From Actinomycetota bacterium (GTDB taxonomy: Bacteria > Actinomycetota > Rubrobacteria > Rubrobacterales > Rubrobacteraceae), in contig JAIVIG010000359.1 of NCBI GenBank assembly GCA_020200675.1, positions 1 to 11,494 on the forward strand: 11,494 nt of DNA. The letters run 5' to 3'. Both the position numbers and the translations under genes were made by a program. Below are positions 1 through 6,309 of this stretch, piece by piece. How positions within the stretch are numbered: position 1 is the first letter of the stretch; every line of letters starts with the position of its first letter. The notes under the pieces are model-generated. The model was given only the letters and a program-made list of their open reading frames with translations. It did no database searches and had not been told where the DNA came from.

Positions 1-446
1 CTCTCGAGCCTCGCTCCCCGGCCCGTGCGAAGCGGTCCTCCTACAGCGCTGACAACCCCGAAGCTCGCCCGTATCAGCCCCTCGCGACCAGGGCGGGCGA
101 CGGCGAGCGAGATCTGGCCGACCCGCACTCCTCCCGCCGCGGGTTCCGCCACGGCTCCGTCCCCAAGCTCCGGTACTTCCAGTACAGCCAAATCCGTCGA
201 GGGGTCCCGGCCGACGAAACGCGCCTCCAGGGTACGCCCATCGTGCGTCACGACCGAGAGGTCTTCCTCGCGCTCCAGGACGTGGCTCGCGGTGAGCACC
301 TTCCCGGCGGCGTAGACCACGCCGCTCGCCGACCGGCGTCGCCGACCGTTAACTTGCACGACTGACGGTCCGATCCTCTCGACCGCGTCGGCCATCCCCT
401 CCGAGAGCACGCTCAACGCGCTCGCGTCGCTCGTTTGATTCTCCAT
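1..446 (-). CDS. Trypsin-like serine protease, HtrA/DegP (S1C) type, 5' part only
   Basis: The frame is open from ATG at 444-446 to the window edge (148 codons), so the C-terminus is missing. The start follows a strong Shine-Dalgarno, AGGAGG, 4 bases before the ATG. The first half of a chymotrypsin-fold protease is clear. An N-terminal helix is followed by IGPSVVQV (25-32), SGVVYAAGKVLTASHVLE (41-58) with candidate catalytic His55, and DPSTDLAVLEV (81-91) with candidate catalytic Asp85. The nucleophile Ser (GNSGG in this family) and any PDZ domain would lie outside the window. Family members cut unfolded or specific proteins under stress. No signal peptide or N-terminal membrane segment is visible, unlike most HtrA proteins, so a cytosolic location is inferred. 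The gene is divergent from the 683-1246 gene. Family assignment is firm; substrate is unknown. Confidence 0.85.
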   Translation of the reverse strand, partial: MENQTSDASALSVLSEGMADAVERIGPSVVQVNGRRRRSASGVVYAAGKVLTASHVLEREEDLSVVTHDGRTLEARFVGRDPSTDLAVLEVPELGDGAVAEPAAGGVRVGQISLAVARPGREGLIRASFGVVSAVGGPLRTGRGARLE

Positions 447-682
447 CGTTTCCTCCTGATCTCGGTCCATCTGCGGAGAATGTACACCCGCGTACGAGGC
501 CCGGCATCACCCATTCGACTAGTTCTCGGCCAGGAAGAACGACCGGGTCGCGGACGGCGGCGGCCCGAATTGTCCTCGAAAAGCAGTCCGCCCAAAGGAT
601 GCGCTGACGTCGGCCTGGCGCTACCATGAGACAAGGCCAGTCGTAGATAAGGAGGCGGGGCCGAAAGGTTGGCCGATACGTT
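447..682. other. Divergent intergenic region
   Basis: This 236 bp lies between the protease start (446, minus) and the plus-strand gene at 683. It should hold both promoters. On the minus strand a TACATT hexamer (complement of 479-484) is a possible -10 for the protease, without a good -35. On the plus strand AAGGAGG at 649-655 looks like a ribosome site, but it is 27 bases from the ATG at 683 and serves no in-frame start. No RNA gene or convincing small gene was seen. Confidence 0.5.
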
Positions 683-1246
683 ATGCTGCTGGACGAACTC
701 ATGCCGCACTACGAGTTCGAGGAGGTGCATTCGATCCGGCTCTCCGCGCCGCCCGAACGGGCGCTCGACGCAGCCAAGCAAGCGACGCCGGGCGAGATGC
801 CACTCGTTCGCCTGCTGTTCGCTATCAGGTCGTTGCCCGCGGTCTTCTCTCGAGGAAGCGGATTACCGACCGGCAGGTCAGAACCCCTCCTGGGGCAGAT
901 GCTGGACTCTGGCTTCGTTTTTCTGGGAGAGGAGCGAGGCTGGGAGGTGGTTGCCGGCGTGGTAGCCCAACCCTGGAGGGTCGGAGGCGGTCCCGAACCC
1001 GACATCCGTAACGCAGACGAGTTCGTCGCTTTCGAGAGACCAGGCTACATGAAAGCCGCGATGAACTTCTCCGTCGAGTTCCGGGGGGATCACACCGAGC
1101 TTCGTACGGAGACCCGCGTGCTGACCACCGACCCCGTCTCACGCCGGAGATTCGGACGCTACTGGAGGGTCATCTATCCCGGAAGCGCGGCGATACGGCG
1201 CAGCTGGCTGCGGGCGGCGAAGCGCCGGGCGGAGAGCGGCGCATAA
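683..1246 (+). CDS. Conserved hypothetical protein, SRPBCC-like fold suspected
   Basis: This is the only convincing plus-strand gene: 187 codons, ATG at 683, TAA at 1244. No signal peptide, membrane segment or catalytic motif is visible. The pattern resembles actinobacterial hypothetical proteins of about 180 residues in the SRPBCC/START-like style. It has an opening EVHSIRLSAPPERALDA (14-30), a central stretch around WEVVAGVVAQPWR, then a beta-hairpin-like FSVEFRGDHTELRTETRV. It ends with TDPVSRRRFGRYWRVIYPGS and a basic helix (RRSWLRAAKRRAE). Such proteins may bind a hydrophobic ligand, but no substrate can be named. The start is uncertain because the nearest Shine-Dalgarno-like bases (GAAAGG, 663-668) are 14 bases upstream. 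An in-frame TAG at 644-646 limits any extension, and no ATG, GTG or TTG lies between it and 683. It converges on the LOG remnant at 1309. Confidence 0.8.
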   Translation: MLLDELMPHYEFEEVHSIRLSAPPERALDAAKQATPGEMPLVRLLFAIRSLPAVFSRGSGLPTGRSEPLLGQMLDSGFVFLGEERGWEVVAGVVAQPWRVGGGPEPDIRNADEFVAFERPGYMKAAMNFSVEFRGDHTELRTETRVLTTDPVSRRRFGRYWRVIYPGSAAIRRSWLRAAKRRAESGA

Positions 1247-1308
1247 TTTGCGGCCGGACCGATTAGCCGACGCATAGCCCGACTGAGCAAAGTGGAAAGA
1301 AGAAAAGC

Positions 1309-1626
1309 TCAACCCGCGTCTTCGACAGCCCCGAATGCCCTCTCCACCGAACAGACGACCGCGAGGTTGCGCGCCTGTCCCGTGCCCGTAGGAATAGAGT
1401 ACGAGAGGTAGGGACTGGCCCGCCCCCGGTCCTCGTCGGGCAGGACGCCGATAGCGACGCCTCCGGCTTCGGTCGCGCCGCGCGCCGCGGCCTCCATCAC
1501 GCCCGAGAGGCCACCGCAGACCACGATACCGCCTCTGGAAGCGACGAGCCGCCCGACCTCTCGCGCGAGCTCGTACAACTCTCCCGTGGCTTCGCCGGAG
1601 CCCACGACCGCGACGTAGACAGGCCG
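1309..1626 (-). pseudogene. LOG/TIGR00725-like nucleotide-binding (SLOG) domain remnant
   Basis: About 104 codons match the first two thirds of the TIGR00725/LOG-like Rossmann family. VYVAVVGSGEA is the first strand and glycine loop, VCGGLSGVMEAAARGATEAGG is the second, and GVLPDEDRG and PTGTGQARNLAVVCS follow. Known members then continue with a GGGxGTxxE motif and some 50 more residues. Here the frame ends 15 codons after NLAV with TGA at 1309-1311, so that motif is gone. There is also no ATG, GTG or TTG at the domain's start. The only upstream in-frame start is a GTG near 1767 inside the dehydrogenase, and the next is a GTG within the first strand. Loss at both ends argues for a dead gene. 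It lies just after the dehydrogenase stop at 1646. A short functional protein from a non-standard start is possible but less likely. Confidence 0.7.
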
Positions 1627-1645
1627 AGCCGCGCCGATGCTTCTC

Positions 1646-2344
1646 TTACCAGGGGACCTGGCGCCGGTCGCGGAAGAAGCCGCCCGTGGGACCGTTGTTC
1701 GGGAGCGTCGCCGCCCACACCGGGATGTCGGCGCCCTCCTCGACCGTACGCGAAGCCCCCGACCCACCCATGTCCGTCTGCACCCAGCCCGGGCAGACGG
1801 AGTTGACGAGGATGCCAGAGCCCCTGAGCTCGGAGGCGAGGATGCGGGTGAGGGCGTTGAGGGACGTCTTGGAGACGCGGTAGGCCGGGGAGCCTCCGCC
1901 CATGTCGTTGAGCGCGCCCATGCCGGTGGAGACGTTGACGATCCGGCCGTACCGGTTGCGTTGCATGAGCGGGACGAACGCCTCGCAAAGCCGCCACGCG
2001 CCGAAGAGGTTCATCTCCAGCGTCTCCCTCACCACGTCGAGATCAGCGTCCACGCCGTGCTGACCTCCATCTATGGAGATCCCGGCGTTGTTAACCAGGA
2101 CGTCGAGCCGCCCGAACTCCTCCTCGACGTCGCGGGCGAGGTTCTGGATGCCCTTCTCGTCGGTCACGTCGAGTCGCCGGACGCGCACGTCGCCGTCCAT
2201 CCCCTCCGCGGCGGCGCGCCCCTTCTCCTCGTCGCGGGAGCCGAGGATCGTCGTGATGCCTTTTTCGGCGAGCTGGCGCACGATCTCGCGTCCTATCCCC
2301 CTGTTAGCCCCGCTAACCAACGCGACCCGGCTGCCGTTTTCCAT
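1646..2344 (-). CDS. Short-chain dehydrogenase/reductase (SDR), NAD(P)-dependent
   Basis: This is a complete 232-residue classical SDR, so a cytosolic NAD(P)(H)-dependent oxidoreductase. The start is ATG at 2342-2344, with AGGAGGG six bases upstream. The cofactor motif SGANRGIG is at 11-18, in place of the usual TGxxxGIG. LDVT is at 58-61 and NNAG at 85-88. The catalytic tetrad is Asn112, Ser139, Tyr155 and Lys159 (YRVSK). PGWVQTDMGG (185-194) and the C-terminus PTGGFFRDRRQVPW fit the subgroup related to plant and animal carbonyl reductases. Substrate cannot be read from sequence. The gene starts 80 bp after the helicase stop on the same strand and could be co-transcribed, but no functional link is evident. 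The LOG remnant follows its TAA by about 20 bp. Confidence 0.92.
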   Translation of the reverse strand: MENGSRVALVSGANRGIGREIVRQLAEKGITTILGSRDEEKGRAAAEGMDGDVRVRRLDVTDEKGIQNLARDVEEEFGRLDVLVNNAGISIDGGQHGVDADLDVVRETLEMNLFGAWRLCEAFVPLMQRNRYGRIVNVSTGMGALNDMGGGSPAYRVSKTSLNALTRILASELRGSGILVNSVCPGWVQTDMGGSGASRTVEEGADIPVWAATLPNNGPTGGFFRDRRQVPW

Positions 2345-2424
2345 CGTCTGCCCTCCTACTCTGTAGAACCCGGCTTTTGGGAGGGCTAATGTTACCTCAC
2401 CCTCGGCGCCGCAAAGACCGTCGC

Positions 2425-4752
2425 TTATAGCGTCGGGTAGCGACTCACCTGCCCGAGCAGGTAGCGCAATACCTTTAGCGCGCCGTCCTTGCTCAGCGGC
2501 TCGTTCCAGTTGCCGCACTTGGGGGACTGGACGCACGCCGGGCAGCCCTTTTTGCAAGGGCAACGGGCGAGGACGCCCAGAGTATCGCGGGCGACCTCCT
2601 CGAAGGTGTCGTAGCCGCGCTCGGAGATGCCGACGCCGCCGGGGTAGCCGTCGTAGACGAAGATGGTCGGCAGGCGCGTCTGGCGGTGCATGGCGATGGA
2701 GAGACCCCCAATGTCCCCCCGGTCGCACATCGCGAAGAGCGGCAACAGCCCGATAAAGGCGTGCTCCGCCGCGTGCAGCGAGCCCAGGAACTCGACGAAG
2801 TTGGGCCGGGTGTTGCCCTCCGGAGGGGATAGCGGCGGCAGGGTGACCCAGAGCCCGCGCGTCTCGAACGTAGTCGGTGGCAGGTCGAGGGGGAAGACGC
2901 CTATCTCGCGGGAGTCCTGGACCTGTATCTTTTTGTAGAACGTGACCACGTCCGTGGTCCGCACCCGGCCCCAGTGCAGGGCCGCGCCGTTCGGGAGGTC
3001 GCGCTTCTCGGATTCTTCGAGGATCTCGACGTCCGTGTCTACCTTGACCCTGGTGTAGTAGCGGTTCGGGACCCTGCGGACGAGCGCGTTGTGCGCGGCG
3101 AGGTTCAGATCCTCGACCTCATAGGCGCGCCCGCGGTGTAAGTAGGTTGCACCCGGGTGGAGATCCATGGGCGCCCGTCGCGCCTCGACCGACCCGATCA
3201 CCTCCCCTTCCCTGTCCGCTACCAGCACCGACCCCGAATCTGCCGACCGCAAGGAGATGTCCCACGCCGGCTTGTCCCCCCGCGTGTAGTGCATCCGCCC
3301 CCCACTCTCCACCAAATCCCCCGACTCGACCAGATCCTCCACCACCGCTCCATACGCATACCCGAAATACTCCTCGTCCCTGTCTTCCAGGGGCGCCTCG
3401 TACGCCGCGGCGAGCAGGTGCGGACCCAGGATGTAGGAGTTCTCGAGCGTGAGGCGCGCCGCCTCGACCCTTCTGCCCAGAACCTTCTCCGGGTTCTCGT
3501 AGAGGTACTGGTCCAGGGAGTCCCGCCCGGCGATGTACACCGCGAGCGACGGTTCCTTGGCCCGCCCGGCTCGACCCCACTGCTGCCAGATCGAGGCTAC
3601 GCTCCCCGGGTACCCGCAGCACACGACCGCGTCCAGAGCGCCCACGTCGACCCCGAGCTCCAGGGCGTTCGTCGAGACCACGCCGAGCATCTCGCCCCGG
3701 AAGAGCCGTCCCTCTATCTCCCGCCGCTCCCGAATCGTGTAGCCGGCGCGGTACGGCGAGATGCGCCGGGCGAGTTCCGGACCCAGCCGGTCGGCGGCGT
3801 AGCGGTAGATTAGCTCCGCCGACTTGCGGCTCTTGGCGAAGGCGATGGTGCGCACCCCCTGCGCGACCAGCTTCGAGAACACGAACGCCCCCTCCGTGAG
3901 CAGGCTCCGCCGGTCGCCCTTCTCCTCGTCCTTGAGCGGCGGATTTCTGAAGACCACCCGTCGCGGCCCGCTCGATGCCCCGTCGTTGTCCACGAGCGTG
4001 AACGGGACGCCGGTCAAGACCTCCGCTAGCTCCAGAGGGTTGGCGATGGTCGCACTGGTCAGGACGAACTTCGGGTCGGCCCCGTGCAGCTCGGCGACAC
4101 GCCGCAGACGCCTGAGAACCGCCGCGACGTGCGAGCCGAAGACGCCGCGTAGGAGGTGCGCCTCGTCGACGGCGATTATCTTGAGGTTGCGGAAGAAGTC
4201 GGCCCAGAGGGAGTCGTGGCTGGGGAGGAGGGCTACGTTGAGCATGTCGGGGTTCGTGAGGATGACGTTCGCCCGCTTGCGTACCTCGGCGCGCAGGGCC
4301 TTGGGCGTGTCCCTGTCGTAGGTCGCGGGATGGACGCCGCGCAGCATGAGCTTGCTTATCTTCTGGAGCTGGTCCTGGGCGAGCGCCTTCGTCGGGTAGA
4401 GGAAGAGCGCCCTGTTCGAGGGGTTCTCAAGCGCGTTCTCGAAGGCGGGGATCTTGTAGCACAGCGACTTGCCGCTCGCGGTCGCCGTCGCGACGATGAC
4501 GTTCTCCCCGGCCCGCACACGCTCGTAGGCCTCGAGCTGGTGCGAGTAGAGTCGTTTAGCGCCCATCGACGAGAGCGCTCTGGCAAGTTCCCGCGGCATC
4601 TCCGGCGGCTCGGCGAGGGTCGCCTCTCTCGGGGGAAGCGTCGCGACCGTCTCTCCCAGAGACTCTACCGAGCGGCGGGGTAGGCCCGCGAGCGACGAGC
4701 CCCCGAGCTGGCCGGGGCTGCCGGATCTCCTCCCGATATCCCTAGATCTCAC
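2425..4752 (-). CDS. mrfA: DEAD/DEAH-box repair helicase with C-terminal cysteine cluster, MrfA/YprA type
   Basis: This 775-residue superfamily 2 helicase has a C-terminal zinc-type domain. Motif I is ATASGKS (90-96), the DEAH box is 196-199, motif III SAT is 233-235, motif V lies around TNALELGVDVGALD (361-374), and motif VI QQWGRAGR is 390-397. A DUF1998-like region near 658-685 precedes CPCKKGCPACVQSPKCGNWN (731-750). Its cysteines at 731, 733, 737, 740 and 746 match the metal-binding cluster of Bacillus MrfA. Known MrfA is a 3'-5' DNA helicase for mitomycin-type damage, working with the exonuclease MrfB; no mrfB is seen here. The chosen GTG start (4750-4752) overlaps the recR stop by 11 bp, suggesting translational coupling. 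The first 45 or so residues are poorly conserved in style, so a start slightly downstream is possible. Family call is strong; the exact role in this organism is inferred. Confidence 0.92.
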   Translation of the reverse strand: MRSRDIGRRSGSPGQLGGSSLAGLPRRSVESLGETVATLPPREATLAEPPEMPRELARALSSMGAKRLYSHQLEAYERVRAGENVIVATATASGKSLCYKIPAFENALENPSNRALFLYPTKALAQDQLQKISKLMLRGVHPATYDRDTPKALRAEVRKRANVILTNPDMLNVALLPSHDSLWADFFRNLKIIAVDEAHLLRGVFGSHVAAVLRRLRRVAELHGADPKFVLTSATIANPLELAEVLTGVPFTLVDNDGASSGPRRVVFRNPPLKDEEKGDRRSLLTEGAFVFSKLVAQGVRTIAFAKSRKSAELIYRYAADRLGPELARRISPYRAGYTIRERREIEGRLFRGEMLGVVSTNALELGVDVGALDAVVCCGYPGSVASIWQQWGRAGRAKEPSLAVYIAGRDSLDQYLYENPEKVLGRRVEAARLTLENSYILGPHLLAAAYEAPLEDRDEEYFGYAYGAVVEDLVESGDLVESGGRMHYTRGDKPAWDISLRSADSGSVLVADREGEVIGSVEARRAPMDLHPGATYLHRGRAYEVEDLNLAAHNALVRRVPNRYYTRVKVDTDVEILEESEKRDLPNGAALHWGRVRTTDVVTFYKKIQVQDSREIGVFPLDLPPTTFETRGLWVTLPPLSPPEGNTRPNFVEFLGSLHAAEHAFIGLLPLFAMCDRGDIGGLSIAMHRQTRLPTIFVYDGYPGGVGISERGYDTFEEVARDTLGVLARCPCKKGCPACVQSPKCGNWNEPLSKDGALKVLRYLLGQVSRYPTL

Positions 4753-5341
4753 GCCGCCCGGCGAAGGCGCGACCGAGCGTGACCTCGTCGGCGTACTCGA
4801 GATCCCCGCCGACCGGCAGCCCGCTCGCGAGCGCCGTCACCCTGACGGACGTGCCCTCTAGCTCCTGCGCGATAAACAGCGCTGTAGCCTCCCCGGTCGT
4901 ATTCGGGTTGGTGGCGACCACGATCTCCTTCGTCCCCTCCTTGCCGACCCGCTCGACGAGCTCCGCTATCCTCAGGTCCTCTGGCTCGATGCCGTCCAGC
5001 GGCGAGAGCGCCCCGCCGAGCACGTGGTACAACCCCCGGTACTCGCCCGTCCGTTCGATCGGCCCGATGTCGTACGGGTCCTCCACCGCGCAGATGACCG
5101 AAGGGTCGCGCCGCGGGTCGGTGCAGATGTCGCATTCCTCGGCCTCGGTGAGGTTGAAGCATCGTTTGCACGGCCTTATGCGCTCCTTCACCTCGCGCAG
5201 GGCCTCGGCCAGGGACCGCGCATCGTCGGGCCTGGAGCGCACGACGTGGAAGGCGATCCTCTGGGCGCTCTTCGGCCCGATGGAGGGAAGCTTCGAGAGC
5301 TCGGTTATCAGCCGCTCGACCGGCCTCGCGTAGCTCGCCAA
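4742..5341 (-). CDS. recR: Recombination mediator protein RecR
   Basis: RecR works with RecO and RecF to load RecA at single-stranded gaps. The 199-residue length is normal. The N-terminal helix-hairpin-helix covers LSKLPSIGPKSAQRIAFH (15-32). A four-cysteine zinc finger follows with Cys58, Cys61, Cys70 and Cys73. The Toprim domain begins at VICAVEDPYD (82-91) with acidic Glu87. HVLGGALSPLDGI (106-118), NPNTTGEATA (145-154) and the C-terminal ASGLPVGGDLEYADEVTLGRA are classic signatures. The start is TTG at 5339-5341, seven bases after the ybaB stop. A Shine-Dalgarno-like AAAGGA overlaps that stop with short spacing, so coupled re-initiation is likely. It sits between ybaB and the helicase in one transcription unit, as in many bacteria for ybaB-recR. 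Confidence 0.97.
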   Translation of the reverse strand: MASYARPVERLITELSKLPSIGPKSAQRIAFHVVRSRPDDARSLAEALREVKERIRPCKRCFNLTEAEECDICTDPRRDPSVICAVEDPYDIGPIERTGEYRGLYHVLGGALSPLDGIEPEDLRIAELVERVGKEGTKEIVVATNPNTTGEATALFIAQELEGTSVRVTALASGLPVGGDLEYADEVTLGRAFAGRREI

Positions 5342-5348
5342 AGGTCCT

Positions 5349-5681
5349 TTACAGCCCCGGCATGTTCAGGCCGAGATCCCCTAACCCGCCCGTGATGCCG
5401 CCGAGCCTCTTCGAGGCCATCTCCTGAGACGAAGTCAAGGCCTCGTTGACGGCCGCGAGCACCATATCCTGGAGCATCTCGACGTCCTCCGGGTCCACGA
5501 CCTCCGGGTCTATCTCCAGCTCCACGAGCTCCAGGTTCCCGGTGATCGTCGCCTTTACCGCGCCGCCGCCCGCGCTTGCCGTGACGGTCTCGCGGGCCAG
5601 CTCCTCCTGAGCCTTCTGCATCTCCGCCTGCATCTGCTGAACCTGCTGCATCATCTTGTTTACGTTCTTACGCTTTCCCAA
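5349..5681 (-). CDS. ybaB: YbaB/EbfC family nucleoid-associated protein
   Basis: This 110-residue DNA-binding protein belongs to the YbaB/EbfC family, whose dimers bind DNA with a tweezer-like fold. The N-terminus is a Gln/Met-rich amphipathic helix, NKMMQQVQQMQAEMQKAQEE. Then come VTASAGGGAVKATITGNLE and LEIDPEVVDPEDVEMLQDM, and a helical SQEMASKRLGGITGGLG tail typical of the family. I chose the TTG at 5679-5681 because a purine-rich GGAGAGGAGAG lies six to seven bases upstream. The frame stays open further upstream to 5792, but that part overlaps a promoter-like sequence and does not look like protein. Seven bases separate its stop from recR. Elsewhere it usually follows dnaX directly; here 2.2 kb intervene. 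Confidence 0.95.
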   Translation of the reverse strand: MGKRKNVNKMMQQVQQMQAEMQKAQEELARETVTASAGGGAVKATITGNLELVELEIDPEVVDPEDVEMLQDMVLAAVNEALTSSQEMASKRLGGITGGLGDLGLNMPGL

Positions 5682-5761
5682 AACAAGCTCTCCTCTCCGA
5701 ACGCGCCGCGAACTCTCTCTAGCTCCCGTCCGGCAGCGCTCGACACGAAGTCCGAACGTAG

Positions 5762-5792
5762 AGTATACCGTGCGACACTCCCCGGGGTCCAA
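5762..5792 (-). promoter_or_regulatory. Predicted promoter of ybaB-recR-helicase
   Basis: On the minus strand TTGGAC (complement of 5787-5792) and TATACT (complement of 5762-5767) are separated by 19 bp and resemble a housekeeping sigma promoter. Transcription would start near 5755, leaving a leader of about 75 bases before the TTG of ybaB. It lies between the decayed PIN gene and ybaB, so the repair block can be transcribed independently of dnaX and the inserted genes. The spacer is slightly long. Confidence 0.5.
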
Positions 5793-5853
5793 GGCCTCCA
5801 GGACGAACGCAGCGTAGGGCTAGAAGAGCCAGTCCTTGTGCTGCTCGACAGCT

Positions 5854-5928
5854 TCAAAGCTCTCGCGGCGCTCCTCTCGGCGAGATCGCCGCGCTGACGA
5901 GCACGTTCGGGTCGATTACGGCCCTTAC
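5854..5928 (-). pseudogene. Truncated PIN-domain toxin remnant
   Basis: Just after the antitoxin gene, a frame reads VRAVIDPNVLVSAAISPRG followed by APREL and then TGA at 5854-5856. This is the unmistakable N-terminus of a VapC-like/PIN_3 toxin, a metal-dependent RNase that normally has about 130-150 residues; its first conserved Asp is present. The remaining acidic residues are absent, since the frame stops after 24 codons. The expected first codon is GTA (5926-5928), which is not a start. In the usual arrangement GTGA would overlap the antitoxin stop; here CGGTAAGG keeps the antitoxin stop but loses the GTG. Neither other frame downstream reads as the rest of a PIN domain. The piece is called dead with good confidence. 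Confidence 0.75.
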
Positions 5929-6248
5929 CGGCCGCCCTCCACGGTGTCGGGTTTCGTCTCGCGTTCGCGCCGCTCGCACCTCCAGGCGTGCTGTTCCTCG
6001 ACGGCGAGCCGCATGGCCTCCTCCTCGGAGAGTTCCTCCACGCCCTGCTCCCACCGGTAGCGAGCCATGCTGTCTAAGATCTCCTCGAGATCTCTTGGAC
6101 GGGCTTCGCCCCGAGTCCACAAGTAGTGGCTTACGGCCTCCTCGATGATTTCGGAGGAGCCACGACCCTCTTCCCTGGCCCGCTCTCGCACAGCCTCCAG
6201 GAGATCCCGATCAATCTTCATCTCTACGCGTTCCATGGCTTCTGTCAC
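5925..6248 (-). CDS. Ribbon-helix-helix antitoxin-like protein
   Basis: This small acidic protein has 107 residues from GTG 6248 or 103 from ATG 6236. Residues MERVEMKIDRDLLEAVRERA, then REEGRGSSEIIEEAVSHYLW, fit the ribbon-helix-helix fold: a short beta strand (VEMKID), helix A, a Gly-containing turn, and helix B starting at SSEIIEEAV. The C-terminal half (PRDLEEILDSMARYRWEQGVEE onward) is helical and charged, as expected for the part that wraps a toxin. The RHH half would bind DNA and repress its own operon. The adjoining PIN reading frame supports a type II toxin-antitoxin origin, but that toxin is destroyed, so this antitoxin is probably an orphan. Neither start has a good Shine-Dalgarno. 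ATG 6236 gives the more typical RHH N-terminus. It begins 61 bp after the HEPN-like gene. Confidence 0.75.
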   Translation of the reverse strand: MTEAMERVEMKIDRDLLEAVRERAREEGRGSSEIIEEAVSHYLWTRGEARPRDLEEILDSMARYRWEQGVEELSEEEAMRLAVEEQHAWRCERRERETKPDTVEGGR

Positions 6249-6309
6249 TTTACCATCATCTCGCGCGTTACTGGAGCATCAGTAGCACCACCCTCGTGGG
6301 TCTTCTATC

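Noticed and set aside
669..965. Alternative frame beginning at TTG 669
   Set aside because: It overlaps the better-supported 683-1246 frame and encodes Ser/Arg/Cys-rich sequence of shadow type.
1637..2389. 250-codon plus-strand open frame opposite the SDR gene
   Set aside because: Antisense to an intact SDR with all catalytic residues; composition is typical of a GC-driven shadow frame.
1646..2728. Longer form of the SDR extending upstream to 2728
   Set aside because: The upstream part is an alternative-frame reading of the helicase gene; ATG 2344 has a strong ribosome site and gives a normal SDR N-terminus.
3157..3813. Long plus-strand open frame opposite the helicase gene
   Set aside because: It lies wholly antisense to a well-supported helicase, is rich in Pro/Arg/Val as GC-rich antisense frames are, and has no recognisable motif.
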